Below are positions 1-11,000 of a stretch of DNA of 64,000 nt, in pieces. The position numbers and the translations under genes are program-made. This stretch comes from Thermoanaerobaculia bacterium (lineage in GTDB: Bacteria > Acidobacteriota > Thermoanaerobaculia > Multivoradales > J023): the NCBI GenBank assembly GCA_030431255.1, contig JAUIJL010000016.1, positions 159,647 through 223,646 of the forward strand. Direction: 5' to 3'. The notes beneath the pieces are model-generated. The model ran no database searches. It was not told where the DNA came from and saw only the letters and a list, made by a program, of their open reading frames with translations. The number at the start of each line of letters is the position of its first letter. Within the stretch, counting starts at the first letter, position 1.

Positions 1-1
1 G

Positions 2-1024
2 GTGGCGGTGGTTTCGGCCGATGTGGATGCCCATTTCGAGAGCGGCAGCGATTTGCGAGAGCCGTTCTCTGTCGAGACCTTGGGATCGCTCAGCCGACTC
101 CTGGAGGAAGCGGAAGCGAGCGACCGGTGGTTGATGGTGACGGGCGACCACGGTCAGGTTCACGGTTCCGGTCTGGAGCGGCGACTGGTGGAGGTCGACG
201 CGGAGGTGGGCGACGGACGTTTCGGTGCCCGGCATCGCTCGGCGGAGGGGCCGACGCGGGCCGAAGAAGGCGAGGTCGAAGTCGCCGGCCGGCGGGTGAT
301 TTCCGGCTCCGAAGGTCCGGGAGCCGGTGGCAAGGTGATCGTTCCCTGGAGCGAGAAACTGCGCTATCGGCGGGCCGGGCGGGCGGGGTATCACGGGGGT
401 GCCACGCCCCAGGAGATGGTGGTGCCGGTGTCGGTGCTCGGCCGAGTGGGCCGTCGTCTCGAGGGATGGCTCACCTTGGAGCAGGATGCAGCTCCTCCGT
501 GGTGGAGCGCGCCGGAACCACCGGCTTTTAGGGCCGAAACGGAGCCCGCAAAGACCGGAGGTTCAGGAACCGAAGCTCCCGAGCGCCGCCGTCGGGCGGA
601 AACCGGGAGGCGTCGGTCCTCGGCTAAGAAACCTACGGATTCCCGCCAGCTCTCCTTGCTCGGGCCCACGGAGCCGGAAGCGGCTGCAGAGCAGAGCGAG
701 AAGCAAGCATCGCGACCTTGGCTGGAGGCCTTGTTTCAATCACAGGTGTACGCCCAGCAATTGTCGTTGGTGGGGCGACGGCCACCGTCGAACGATCAAG
801 TCCGGCGGCTGCTCGCAACGCTGGACGGTGAAGGCGGCCGGTTGACCCGGGCGGCACTGGCCCACCGCCTGCAAACCCATCGGCTGCACGGACTGTTGAG
901 CCAGGTGGGTCGATTGTTGAACGTCGACGGCTTTTCGGTGATCACCGTCGACGAAGCCTCCGACGCGGTGACCTTCGACCGGCAGCTCCTGTGCCGTCAA
1001 TTCGAGCTTGACGCCGAGGAATAG
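2..1024 (+). CDS. pglZ: BREX type 2 phosphatase PglZ, 3' part (5' end outside window)
   Basis: The reading frame is open from base 2, so the N-terminal part of this gene lies upstream of the window. The visible 340 residues contain an alkaline-phosphatase-superfamily metal site, LMVTGDHGQ near residue 45, and a following ATPQEMVVPV stretch, both typical of PglZ C-terminal regions. PglZ is the phosphatase-like core protein of BREX phage-defence systems. The residues after about 160 are a Pro/Arg/Glu-rich linker and a small helical tail. The assignment to type 2 BREX rests mainly on the next two genes, since the order pglZ-brxD-brxHI is the known 3' end of that type. Stop TAG is at 1022-1024, 17 bp before the next start. 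The upstream pglW/X/Y genes cannot be seen. Confidence 0.8.
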   Translation: MAVVSADVDAHFESGSDLREPFSVETLGSLSRLLEEAEASDRWLMVTGDHGQVHGSGLERRLVEVDAEVGDGRFGARHRSAEGPTRAEEGEVEVAGRRVISGSEGPGAGGKVIVPWSEKLRYRRAGRAGYHGGATPQEMVVPVSVLGRVGRRLEGWLTLEQDAAPPWWSAPEPPAFRAETEPAKTGGSGTEAPERRRRAETGRRRSSAKKPTDSRQLSLLGPTEPEAAAEQSEKQASRPWLEALFQSQVYAQQLSLVGRRPPSNDQVRRLLATLDGEGGRLTRAALAHRLQTHRLHGLLSQVGRLLNVDGFSVITVDEASDAVTFDRQLLCRQFELDAEE

Positions 1025-1041
1025 GGAGGCGAAGGAAAAGG

Positions 1042-2400
1042 GTGAGCACCGGTCGAGCAGAGAACGTCAGCCCCGAGCGACGAAAGCGCATCATTGATGC
1101 CTTGCGTCGGGGCACGGTTCCGTTGAGCGATCTAGACGCCTTTGCGGTGGGTCTCGAGCCCTGGGCTCCGGTTCTGGACGAAGAGCTCGAGTCCGTCCGG
1201 GCCGGCGGGGCGGTGTTCAAAGCGGTTCGGGGGGAGTACGGCGCCGGCAAGACCTTCTTCTCCCGGTGGTTCCAGGAGCGGGCACGAAGGCAGGGATTCA
1301 CCACCGCCGAGGTGCAGGTGTCGGAAACCGAGACGCCGTTACACCGCTACGAAACGGTCTATCGGAGGTTGATCGAGCGGCTGTCGACCACGGCGGTGGC
1401 CCAGGGGGCCTTGCGCTCGTTGCTCGACGGCTGGTTTTTCACCCTGGAAGAAGATGTGCTGGCCGAGGGAGATCTGGACGAAAGCGACGCTGAGGCCCTG
1501 GCCGCCCGGACCGACGAGCTGTTGGAGAAACGGTTGGCGGAAGTCAGTCGCAATGCTCCCGCCTTGGCGATGGCGTTGCGGTCTTATCGGCGCGCCTCGG
1601 CCGCCGGCGACGGCGCTTCTGCGGAGGGGCTGTTGGCTTGGATATCCGGCGAGCCCACCGTGGCCGCGTCGGTCAAGCGGGCCGCCGGGTTGAAGGGCAA
1701 AATCGACCACTACGGGGCGCTTTCTTTCCTGCAAGGCCTGCTGGTGATCCTCAGGGACTCGGGGCTACCCGGTTTGGTCTGGGTGCTCGACGAGGTCGAG
1801 ACCTTGCAGCGAGTCCGGGGTGACGTGCGAGAGCGCGGTCTGAATGCCCTGCGGCAGCTTTTGGACGAGGTCGACGCCGGTCGATTTCCCGGCCTCTACC
1901 TGCTGATTACCGGCACACCGGCTTTCTTCGACGGTCCCCAAGGTGTACGCCGTCTAGCACCCCTGGCGCAGCGTTTGGCCACCCACTTTCCCGACGATCG
2001 CCGCTTCGACAATCCGCGGGCCGTGCAATTGCGCCTCCACGGTTTCGACCTCGATCGATTGGGAGAAGTGGGGCGTCGGATTCGAGATCTTTTTGCGGCC
2101 GGCACCGAAAACAGTGAGCGGGTGCAGGCCGTGGCGGACGACGACTATGTGCGGGACTTGGCTCGAGCGGTGGCGGGTCGACTAGGGGATCAGGCGGGGG
2201 TGGCGCCGAGAATCTTCCTCAAGAAACTGATCGCGGAAGTGCTGGACCCGATCGATTTACACGCCGATTTCGACCCGCGACGCCACTACGCCCCGACCCT
2301 GAGGTCGGAGGAGCTGAGCGCCGTCGAGCGTGCCGCCGCCGGGGGTACGGCCGGTGAGACCGGGGCTCCGGGCGTCGACGACATCGAGCTGGATCTGTGA
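1042..2400 (+). CDS. brxD: BREX ATP-binding protein BrxD
   Basis: A 452-residue P-loop ATPase of the BrxD (DUF2791-like) family. Walker A is visible as GEYGAGKTFF near residue 66 and the Walker B-like WVLDEVETLQ near residue 250. GTG start at 1042 follows a purine-rich AAGGAAAAGG stretch. BrxD is an accessory ATPase found next to pglZ and the helicase BrxHI in type 2 BREX. The gene ends with a GTGA overlap into brxHI, which implies translational coupling. The C-terminus is acidic. Length and context are normal for the family, and no damage is visible. Confidence 0.85.
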   Translation: MSTGRAENVSPERRKRIIDALRRGTVPLSDLDAFAVGLEPWAPVLDEELESVRAGGAVFKAVRGEYGAGKTFFSRWFQERARRQGFTTAEVQVSETETPLHRYETVYRRLIERLSTTAVAQGALRSLLDGWFFTLEEDVLAEGDLDESDAEALAARTDELLEKRLAEVSRNAPALAMALRSYRRASAAGDGASAEGLLAWISGEPTVAASVKRAAGLKGKIDHYGALSFLQGLLVILRDSGLPGLVWVLDEVETLQRVRGDVRERGLNALRQLLDEVDAGRFPGLYLLITGTPAFFDGPQGVRRLAPLAQRLATHFPDDRRFDNPRAVQLRLHGFDLDRLGEVGRRIRDLFAAGTENSERVQAVADDDYVRDLARAVAGRLGDQAGVAPRIFLKKLIAEVLDPIDLHADFDPRRHYAPTLRSEELSAVERAAAGGTAGETGAPGVDDIELDL

Positions 2401-4532
2401 CCGAGCCGAGCGCCTTACATCCCGCGTTGGCCTACCATGTGGTCAACACCCTGCAATGGCCGGATCTGAGACCTTTGCAAAAGGCGAGCCTGGGACCCTT
2501 AGTGGCCGGTGAGCACGCTCTGCTTTTGGCTCCCACCGCCGGCGGCAAGACCGAAGCGGCGATCTTTCCCCTCCTTTCGAGGGTGCTGTCCGAGGATTGG
2601 CAAGGCTTGTCGGTGCTCTATATTTGCCCGATTAAAGCCCTGCTCAACAACCTGGAGCCGCGGCTCCGGCACTACGCGGAGCTGGTGGGACGCCGAGTTG
2701 CCTTATGGCATGGCGACGTCACCGATTCCGAGCGTCGACGGATCGTGCGCGAGCCACCGGATCTACTGTTGACGACTCCGGAGTCGATCGAGGTGCTTCT
2801 GGTGTCGAAGCGCACGGATCCGAGTCACTTCTTCAGTCGTGTACGGGCGGTGGTGGTCGACGAAATCCATGCCTTCGCCGGCGACGATCGGGGTTGGCAC
2901 CTGCTTTCGGTGCTCGGTCGCGTGGAAGCGCTGACCCCGAAGACCCTTCAACGCATCGGTCTTTCCGCCACGGTCGGCAACACGGACGAGCTGCTGGAAT
3001 GGCTGGCCGGGTCGAGCGAAGGGCCTCGCCGGGTAATCCGTACCCCGCCTTCACCGGATGGCGCGCCGGCAGTGGAGCCCGACGTGCAGCTGGACTTTGT
3101 CGGCAGCCTCGACAACGCCGCTCTGGTCATCAGCCGGCTGCACACGGGTGAAAAACGGCTGGTTTTCTGCGACAGCAGAGCACGGGTGGAACGGCTGTCC
3201 GTGGCGCTCAAAAAACTCGGTATCACCACCTATGTCAGCCACAGCTCGTTGTCGAAAGACCAACGGTTCGTGTCGGAGCGGGCCTTTGCCGAGGATCGGG
3301 ATTGCGTCATCGTCGCCACCAGCACCCTGGAGCTGGGCATCGACGTGGGCGATCTCGATCGGGTGATACAAATCGACTCGCCGCCGTCCGTCGCGTCCAT
3401 GTTGCAGCGCATGGGTCGCACCGGCCGACGCCCGGGCACGGTGTCTAATTTCTTGATCTTGGCCACCACCGACGGCGCCTTAGCCCAAGCGGCCGGCCTG
3501 CTCGAGCTGTGGCATCGAGGATTCGTGGAATCGGTCCAGCCGCCCGTCCGCCCGCTCCATCTGCTGGCCCAACAGCTGATGGCGGTGGCACTGCAAGACG
3601 GCGGGGTGGGTGAGGCGGATTGGCCCGGTCGGCTCCTGGGTCTGCCGGCGTTTTCAGACCTCGACCCGGGTGACGCCTCGAGGGTGGTGGAGCACATGCT
3701 CGAAACCGGCATCCTGTTTTCGGATCAAGGCATCCTCTGGTTCGGTGTCGAAGGCGAAGAAGCCTTCAGACGGCGCAATTTCCTCGAAGTCTTGAGCATC
3801 ATCACCAGCTCGCCGGTGTTCCGGGTTTTCCACGGCAGGGAAGAGCTCGGCACCGTGGATCGAGGATCGCTGATGCTCGAAGAGCTGCCCCGGGGTCTAT
3901 TGCTCGCGGGCCGCACCTGGGACATCAAATCCGTCGACTGGCGCCGACAACGTCTCTTCGTGCAAGCCGCCCGCCGCCTCGGCAGATCCCTATGGCGCGG
4001 CGAGGGGCGTCCACTGCATTTCGAGCACTGCCGGGCGATTCGCCGAGTCCTGAGCGACGAAGCCCGCCCACCAGGGCTCTCCCGCCGGGCCGACGAAGCC
4101 CTCGAAGAGCTCCAGCTCAACCATCCCTGGCTGCCAAACGCAGATGCCGACTCCACAGTGCTCGCCATCGACCAAGCGAAAGGAGTCGCTTGGTGGACCT
4201 ACGCCGGGCTCGCCGCCAACACCGCCCTGGCCGACGCGCTTCGAGCCCGAACCGACGCCCCGATCCGTGCCGACAATCTGGCGATCGTCTTCGATGGCTT
4301 GGACAATCCGGGAAGAGCTCTCCCGTGGGTCGAGGCCGTCACCTCCGAGCCCGCGACCAACCTCCGCCCGCGGATTTCCCAGAAAGCCGTGGAAGGGCTC
4401 AAATTTTCCGTCTGCCTACCGAGCCGGCTCGCAGTCGAGATGCTGGCCGAACGGGGAACCGATATCCGAGCCCTGGAAGCGATCGTCGGCGCGACCGTCC
4501 GGGTGTTCCGGACGGTTGGAGACTCCTCCTGA
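2397..4532 (+). CDS. brxHI: BREX Lhr-like helicase BrxHI
   Basis: A 711-residue superfamily 2 DEAD/DEAH helicase. Motif I is APTAGGKTEA near residue 46, motif II is VVDEIHAF near residue 155, motif III is LSATVGN, and the motif VI region is MLQRMGRTGRRPG near residue 340. The arrangement resembles Lhr-type helicases and the BrxHI component of type 2 BREX. The GTG start overlaps the brxD stop by four bases (GTGA). The last 76 bases before the end (4447-4522) recur almost identically at 11716-11791, downstream of two unrelated genes. The gene itself looks intact and the left copy is in its natural frame, so this copy is taken as the original. Confidence 0.85.
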   Translation: MTEPSALHPALAYHVVNTLQWPDLRPLQKASLGPLVAGEHALLLAPTAGGKTEAAIFPLLSRVLSEDWQGLSVLYICPIKALLNNLEPRLRHYAELVGRRVALWHGDVTDSERRRIVREPPDLLLTTPESIEVLLVSKRTDPSHFFSRVRAVVVDEIHAFAGDDRGWHLLSVLGRVEALTPKTLQRIGLSATVGNTDELLEWLAGSSEGPRRVIRTPPSPDGAPAVEPDVQLDFVGSLDNAALVISRLHTGEKRLVFCDSRARVERLSVALKKLGITTYVSHSSLSKDQRFVSERAFAEDRDCVIVATSTLELGIDVGDLDRVIQIDSPPSVASMLQRMGRTGRRPGTVSNFLILATTDGALAQAAGLLELWHRGFVESVQPPVRPLHLLAQQLMAVALQDGGVGEADWPGRLLGLPAFSDLDPGDASRVVEHMLETGILFSDQGILWFGVEGEEAFRRRNFLEVLSIITSSPVFRVFHGREELGTVDRGSLMLEELPRGLLLAGRTWDIKSVDWRRQRLFVQAARRLGRSLWRGEGRPLHFEHCRAIRRVLSDEARPPGLSRRADEALEELQLNHPWLPNADADSTVLAIDQAKGVAWWTYAGLAANTALADALRARTDAPIRADNLAIVFDGLDNPGRALPWVEAVTSEPATNLRPRISQKAVEGLKFSVCLPSRLAVEMLAERGTDIRALEAIVGATVRVFRTVGDSS
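4447..4522 (+). repeat. 76-bp direct repeat, left copy (within brxHI 3' end)
   Basis: Bases 4447-4522 match 11716-11791 in the same orientation with one difference (T at 4463, C at 11732) over 76 positions. The left copy encodes the last residues of BrxHI (ERGTDIRALEA...). The repeats bracket the tyrosinase and dihaem genes. Confidence 0.9.
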
Positions 4533-4885
4533 GGAAGGTTTCGTTGATCTGGGGAGCGACGGAGGTCTCGGCAGTGTCTCCAGACCACGGCAGATCGGCC
4601 AGCCCCTTTCGCTCTCCGGACCACCCGGAATTTGGGCACATCGCGATTCAACTGGACCCCTGAGCTTGACATTAACGCTTGACTTTCTGGAAATGGCGTC
4701 TATGATGGATGACAAGAATCATTCATAGGAAAGCCTCCATCCGGAAAGTCACTTTCTGGCGATGCCTGGAAAGGTGTTCTTCTCGAAGAAGACGAGTGAT
4801 GTTGCACGGATGTAGATGGAGTCGTCGAAAAACGGTTTCTGACGGGATCCGGGCCCGAAGCTACCCACGGTAGGAAGGTGTCGGT
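4533..4885 (+). other. Intergenic region downstream of brxHI
   Basis: No convincing gene is present. The first 130 bases are GC-rich with no clear terminator. The remainder becomes AT-richer and holds a promoter candidate (listed separately) and a leader of about 170 bases to the tyrosinase gene. This marks the left side of the segment flanked by 76-bp repeats. Confidence 0.5.
4679..4706 (+). promoter_or_regulatory. Sigma-70-like promoter candidate for the tyrosinase gene
   Basis: TTGACT at 4679-4684 and TATGAT at 4701-4706 are separated by 16 bp. A second TTGACA lies at 4666-4671. The local sequence is AT-rich relative to its surroundings. The candidate sits about 180 bp upstream of the ATG at 4886 in the same direction. 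Found by eye only. Confidence 0.4.
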
Positions 4886-7800
4886 ATGTGTCAACGAAGA
4901 ATGGAAATATTTCTTGTGCCTCTATATTTGCTGTGGGTCCTTTTAATTCCGACCTCTGTGATCGCACAAGCGGACCTCTATATAAAAGATACCCCAGCGG
5001 ACTTGGGAGTCGAGCCGAATTCAGACACCGGGGCGATGTGGGTCAGCGAGGATATCTGGGTGCGCCGTTCGCCGGATCCCGGATATCAGGCGACGCCCTT
5101 TCCGGAAGTCTCGCCTTCCTGGACGCCCTTGCCCCATCAGGATCCGGAATATAGGGATCCGATTTTCAGTGTGCCGAACTATGTGTATGTCCGGGTGCGA
5201 AATCGCGGCACTGCCGCTTCCTCTGGCACAGAGCGCCTGAAGCTTTACTGGGCCAAGGCGTCCACCGGGCTGGCGTGGGATAGCCAATGGGTGGACTATC
5301 TGGACTCGACCTGTGGCCCTACTCAGCTCTACGGCGCCGAGGTGACCAAGCCGCGTAAGAATGCTGCCACGGCCACGGCTGCCGAACGAAACGCCTATCG
5401 CGATGCGATTCTCGATATAGGTACGCTGCCTGCCTTTGTTTTTCCCGGCAGTGTGAGCTATTGGCACAAGCAGGACGAGGTGCACGAGAACGGTCCGAGC
5501 AATCGGCATCTCACACCTGCTTTCCTGCCCTGGCATAGGGAGTTCATCAATCGTTACGAAGTGCTGCTGCAAAAGGCCGATCCGACGGTCAAGCTGCTCT
5601 ATTGGGATTGGACCACGGATCCGGAGAATTCCACCGGAGGCTTCAATTTCTTCACCTCCTCGTTTATGGGGGCCTCTGGGTTTGGGTCGGGCGTTCCTGT
5701 GTCCATTGGCGCGCCCTTTGATCCGGCGCTGGCACCGCCCGCGGTAGCCCGCAAGTTGAGAGCCATCGCGCCACCCGCGGGCCCCGACGCGGGCTTGCTC
5801 GCCAACGCGAGCTATCCGCTCTTTTGGTCCGATAATGAGTTTTCTCACCATAATGGATCCCATACCTATATCGGGGGAAATGTGCTTCCGGTCGGCAATA
5901 TGAGCATGGTTGCCGACGCCGCCGAGGATCCTTTCTTCTTCCTATTGCACGGCAATGTCGACCGACTCTGGGCCCAATGGCAGCGCGACCCCTCCGCTCT
6001 TTCGCGCCTGGAAAGCGCCACCGCCTACGACGGTCACTCGAGCAATATCAACATCACCACCGTGATGGGGCCCTGGGACGGCACGGGCAGCATTCAGCCC
6101 TGGACCACCGGCGGTGGGCAGATCGTCAGCAAGACGCCGAAAAATCCGTCCGTGGTCTCGCCGCCGATCTACGACACGGCACCGCTGGTGGTGCCGGTCT
6201 TGGCGCCGGGGGAGGCTGTGATACTTCAAATCCCCTGGTATCCCCCAGATCCCGCGGATTTTTCTTGCTTTGGTCCTACTGACTTTGACCATTTCTGCCT
6301 CTTGGCGCGCGTCGAAACGTCCACTAGCGCTCCCTTCGGAATGACCTTCCCCGAGGGCACCTCGGTCTACACCAATACCCGCAACAACAACAATATCGCC
6401 TGGAAAAACCTTTCCGTGGTCGATAATTTTGCCGGTCCGCTGGGCCTCATCGGCCTATTCATACGCAACGTCCACGCCGAGCCGGCGACCACCGGCTTGG
6501 TGTTCACGGAAGTCGAAGGCGACGCTTTGCCGTTCTTGGACGTCGGCAGGATCATCGTCGAATTAGGACCCGAGCTCTTCGAGCGCTGGATGGCAGGCGG
6601 GGCCCTGGGGGAGAACGTTCGGACGGTTCAGGGAGAATATTTCGCGGTTGAGCTGTTGGCCGCCGAGGCCGCCCTGCGCAACATCACCCTGGAGGGTGCC
6701 GCCACTTATCCGGTGGCTGTCCGTTTTGAGCTTGCCGAGAAATACTTATCCCCTGGACCGCGGCCCCTGTGGGATATCGTTCAGGTGGGTTCCCCGGACG
6801 ATCCGGAAGAGATTATCGGCGGCAATCGTTACCAGCTGGACTTCCAAAAGCTGCGTTTGATTCCGCGGGGCTCGCAGTGGCGCTTCCGGGATCGGGGTGA
6901 AGATCCAGGGGCCGATTGGACGAGTGTCGAGTTCGACGATACCGATTGGCGCACGGCCCGGGGCAGCTTGGGCTTCGGCGACGCACCGGATACCACCCTC
7001 GACGGGGGGCCGGTGGCGGCCCGTCATTCAGCCACCTATTTCCGACATACGTTTGAGGTGCAGAATCCGGCCTTCTACGATGATCTGCTCTTGCGCCTGA
7101 GGCGGGACGACGGTGCGGTGGTCTATCTCAACGGCAGCGAAATCTACCGGGTTCACATGCCGGACGGCCCACCCACCTACGGGACACTCGCAACCCGGGA
7201 TGTAGACGGGCTCGAAGAGGAGCAATATTTCTCGATTTCGGTGACGAAGCACCTGAGTCTGCTGAATGCGGGGGAAAACGTGGTGGCGGTGGAGATCCAC
7301 CAAGCGAGCCCGGGGAGCGATGACCTGAGCTTCGATCTCGAGCTCTGCGCCAACAACTTGGTCAGCCGCTTCCCGCCGGATCTCCGCTTTGATCCTTCCG
7401 TGCCCTCTCTGGTGCAGGTGGGGGAGGAGATATCGATCACCATTGAAGCTGCGGATCCCGATCCCAAGGGCACTATCGCCAGCGTCCAACTGCTGGCGGA
7501 TGGTGAGCTTGTGGGAATGAGCGATGCCGCTCCCCATACGTTCCCATGGTCGGCGCAGCCCTTGGGTATTCGTCGATTACAGGCCACGGCCATAGATGGG
7601 GACGGGGAGACGGCATCCGTGGATGTCACCCTTTCGGTGGTGAGCAACGCGCCGCCGGTCGCCACGCTGCTCGCGCCGTCGGATCATGAATCCTTCCAGG
7701 CCGGCGAGCCGATCCAGCTCATGGCCGAGGCATCGGACGTCGCCGTCGGCGAGGTCACGGCTTTGGAATTCTACGTGGTGAACATGCGCGACATCTTCAC

Positions 7801-8029
7801 CACGACCCCTACCCGAGTGGGAGAGGTGACGCAGCCGCCCTATGCCATGGTGACGGAGCTGGCCGATGCCGGGCATTACATGATCTACGCCGTGGCGATC
7901 GACGATCAGGGCTTGAGCAGCCAATCGAATCCCGCCCATATCCGCGTTGAAGCCACGTCGTCTTCGTCCATCTTTGCCGATGGTTTCGAATCGGGCGATA
8001 CGAGTGCATGGAGCAGCACGGCCCCCTGA
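4886..8029 (+). CDS. Exported tyrosinase-family copper protein with C-terminal beta-sandwich domains
   Basis: A 1047-residue protein with an N-terminal signal peptide (hydrophobic stretch ending in VIAQA near residue 28). ATG at 4886 has AGGAAGG about 8 bases upstream; a second in-frame ATG at 4901 lacks a clear site. The tyrosinase core spans roughly residues 140-370. The CuA region ends in LPWHREFINRYE near 210, and the CuB region has HHNGSHTYIGG near 320 and DPFFFLLHGNVDRLW near 350. These His residues would bind a dinuclear copper site that oxidises phenols. Downstream come a beta-sandwich module with a Trp-Arg-Phe start (about 665-830), two Ig-like regions (about 830-1030) and a terminal DGFESGDTSAW motif shared with other genes here. 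It probably acts outside the cell. The substrate is unknown. Confidence 0.85.
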   Translation: MCQRRMEIFLVPLYLLWVLLIPTSVIAQADLYIKDTPADLGVEPNSDTGAMWVSEDIWVRRSPDPGYQATPFPEVSPSWTPLPHQDPEYRDPIFSVPNYVYVRVRNRGTAASSGTERLKLYWAKASTGLAWDSQWVDYLDSTCGPTQLYGAEVTKPRKNAATATAAERNAYRDAILDIGTLPAFVFPGSVSYWHKQDEVHENGPSNRHLTPAFLPWHREFINRYEVLLQKADPTVKLLYWDWTTDPENSTGGFNFFTSSFMGASGFGSGVPVSIGAPFDPALAPPAVARKLRAIAPPAGPDAGLLANASYPLFWSDNEFSHHNGSHTYIGGNVLPVGNMSMVADAAEDPFFFLLHGNVDRLWAQWQRDPSALSRLESATAYDGHSSNINITTVMGPWDGTGSIQPWTTGGGQIVSKTPKNPSVVSPPIYDTAPLVVPVLAPGEAVILQIPWYPPDPADFSCFGPTDFDHFCLLARVETSTSAPFGMTFPEGTSVYTNTRNNNNIAWKNLSVVDNFAGPLGLIGLFIRNVHAEPATTGLVFTEVEGDALPFLDVGRIIVELGPELFERWMAGGALGENVRTVQGEYFAVELLAAEAALRNITLEGAATYPVAVRFELAEKYLSPGPRPLWDIVQVGSPDDPEEIIGGNRYQLDFQKLRLIPRGSQWRFRDRGEDPGADWTSVEFDDTDWRTARGSLGFGDAPDTTLDGGPVAARHSATYFRHTFEVQNPAFYDDLLLRLRRDDGAVVYLNGSEIYRVHMPDGPPTYGTLATRDVDGLEEEQYFSISVTKHLSLLNAGENVVAVEIHQASPGSDDLSFDLELCANNLVSRFPPDLRFDPSVPSLVQVGEEISITIEAADPDPKGTIASVQLLADGELVGMSDAAPHTFPWSAQPLGIRRLQATAIDGDGETASVDVTLSVVSNAPPVATLLAPSDHESFQAGEPIQLMAEASDVAVGEVTALEFYVVNMRDIFTTTPTRVGEVTQPPYAMVTELADAGHYMIYAVAIDDQGLSSQSNPAHIRVEATSSSSIFADGFESGDTSAWSSTAP

Positions 8030-8066
8030 TCGAAGGTCGGAAACGCAAACATCACGGAGGTCGATC

Positions 8067-11000
8067 ATGTTCGGATCTCGGCAGCTCTTTCCTCGTGCCC
8101 TTGGTTGGGCTTGCCTGCTGTGTGTGGCGATCTTGGCTTTCGGAAGCTTGATCGATGCCGGGGAGGACGGCCTGATCTTCCGTGACGATTTCGAATCGGG
8201 CTCAGTCGGTGCCTGGTCCGAGGCCGTGGGTTTGGCGGATCCGGTGGAGAGTCAGGAGATCCATGGGTTTGTGTTCACCGCCGTGGCGGACGGCAGCGAG
8301 AAATACCTGCCCGAGGTGACGGTTTATGCCCGAGATCTCGCCACGGGCAACGAGACCGATCGCCGATCGACCGATTGCCGCGGCCGCTTTGTGCTGCCGC
8401 AGATCCCGCCCGCCGACTATGAGATCTGTCTTGAGGCCCCCGGCTTCATCAGCAGCTGCTCGGGTCCGGTGACGGTCGATAATCTGACGGTCTTCCCGCA
8501 AGCCTATGAGCTGGTGCCGACGGTGGCTGTGGCCGAGGTGCTCTACGGCGCCGTCGCCTTGGCCGACGGCTCGCCCGCCCGTTTCACCGACGTCACCTTC
8601 GGGATCGACCAACAGGCTTCTGTGCAATTGATCGACACCGGGACTCAGCAGGTTGTGACGGAAGTGCCCGTAGGTTGCCATCAGCAATTTGTGATCAGCG
8701 GTTTCGAAGCCGACAGCCACTACGTGCTTCGAGCTCGCTATGCGGGTACCAGTGTCGATGTTCCCGCCACCTTCGATGGCACGCCGTCAGAGATGGTTCT
8801 GGCGAATCGACGGCCGGTGATCGAGTCGCTTTACGCGGCCGTCGGTGGTGTCGCTACCTTCCAACCGGCGGCCGGCTCCACCGTTCGGGTGATGCTTGAG
8901 AGCCGCGATGCCGACGCCGACTCGCTGACCGTACGTCTACAGACCGACCACGGTATTCTCGTGCCTTTGCGCGGTGCGCCCTCGGGCGCCGAAGCGGATT
9001 GGACCCTGGATTCCCGGCTCGTCCGCCAGAACCTGTGGGCGTTGGTGGGCGATGACTTTGGAGGCTACGCCCGGCAACGGTTGGATCTGATCACCGACCA
9101 GGGAATCCGTTTCGGGGGTCAGGTGCTCGATTCGGAAGGGCAGCCGATCGTCGGCGCCGAGGTGACGCTCGACGGCGAAGGCGGTGTCACCGACGAGCAA
9201 GGCATGTTCGAGATCCTACGCTTCAACGAAAGCCCGCGTTATCTGCTGAATATTCGCAAGAGCGGTTATCCCCTCTTGTCCCGGGTGCTCCTGCGGCCGG
9301 AGAACGGCCGAATCTATCGTCTGCAAGCCGCCCAGAGATTCGTCGCCGATCCGAAGGGCTCGATCCTGGTGTTGGAGGAGGGTGTGAAGAATCCCGCGCG
9401 GCTGACCATCCCGGCGGGAGCCCTGGTCTACGAGGACGGCACCCCAGCCACCGAGCCCGTCAACGTCTACCTTCGCACCCGCGACCTCAGCGACGTGGAT
9501 AACGGCATGCCCGGCGACTACATGGGTCTCGACGAAGACGGGAACGAAGTGGCGTTGACCAGCTTCGGGGTGATCAGCATCACAGTAGAGGACAGCGCCG
9601 GCAACGAGCTCAATCTAGCACCGGGGCAGGGCGCGCAGATCGCCATTCCCATTCCCGAGAGCAAGCAGGGGTTGAGCTTGCCGACAACGATCCCGATCTG
9701 GATTTACGACCAGGCCCGCGGCCTCTGGGAGAGAGCGAGCGAAGGCTCTCGATTCGAGAACTACTACGTGGCCGTTGTTGATCATTTCTCCGAGATCAAC
9801 GCCGACATCGAGCTGGTTAATTGGGCCTGTGTGCGGGTGTTGGTGGATACCTCGGTGCTCGCCCTGCCGTTCGATTTGCGGATCGAGGTGCCGAGCACCG
9901 GCGATGTGCTCACCCACACCGTCAGCGATCCGGTGAACGTGATCTACGCCCTACCCCCTTCGACTCCGATCGAGCTGGTGGTGCTCGACGCCTCGGGTGT
10001 GCCGATCGAGACCAGTCGCCAGATGCTGAACACCGGAGCGTTCAATCCCGGCTGTGCGTGTCCTCCGGCCTATCCCTACAGCTGCTGCACCGCCCAAACC
10101 ACCATGACCCTCGACGTCAAACCGTCTAGCGGCTTCCTGGAGTTCATCGGCACCGCCACGGAGGCCGAGGCCCTTTGGTACTACTCGGTGATCGACCCCG
10201 TGGCCGCGACCGGTGCGGGCACGATCAGCAGCTCGGGCACAGCGGTGACCGGAGTGGGTACCTCCTTTACCGGCTTCTTCACCGTCGGTGACCTGTTGCA
10301 GCCGGCCCCGACCTCCGGTGCCGGTACCGTGAGCAATACCGCCGGCTCCAACACGGTTTCCTTGGACAGCGGCACGTTCCCGGCCGGCTTTTTCTTGGCG
10401 GGGGATATTCTACGGGCCGCGGGGCAGACCCGGGTGGTGATGGTGCCGGGCACTACGAGCGTGACGACCAATTCCTCCTTCGATCCGCCCCTATCCAGCG
10501 CGTCCTATGAACGGCTGGAGCTGCGTCGCGTGTCTCTGGTTCCCAACGCCTTGTCACTCCAGGTCGATACCGCCTTCAACCATGCGCCCACAGGTGCGAC
10601 CTACGAGAAGGTCGGAACCAAACCGACCCTCGCGGATTGGAATGCGGCCAACGGTCTAGCCGGGCCCCCAGATGCCGAGGCGGTCTATTACAACGCACCG
10701 GATCTGGGCTTCGGACGCTGGATGTCTTATAAGGTCACCGGCGCTGACGTGGCCTATTCGGTGGCCAACTACGGCATCCCGGGCATTGCCGATCCCAATG
10801 AGGTGACGTCGGCCAGGTTGGCGGCCATGGGCATCACGGATCTGCGGTTTGCCACGGTGACCATGGAATACAGCGATCATCCGATCCTCAGTGGTGGTCG
10901 CTATACGAAGTTCTACGTCTACAACAACGTCGGCGAGCGGATCATCGCCGCCGATCTCGACGGTGTGGTCCGCTACTTGCCGCACCTCTGTCTCGACTGC

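Noticed and set aside
4560..4670. Possible insertion-sequence end after brxHI
   Set aside because: Looked IS-like by eye, but no matching inverted partner or transposase was found.
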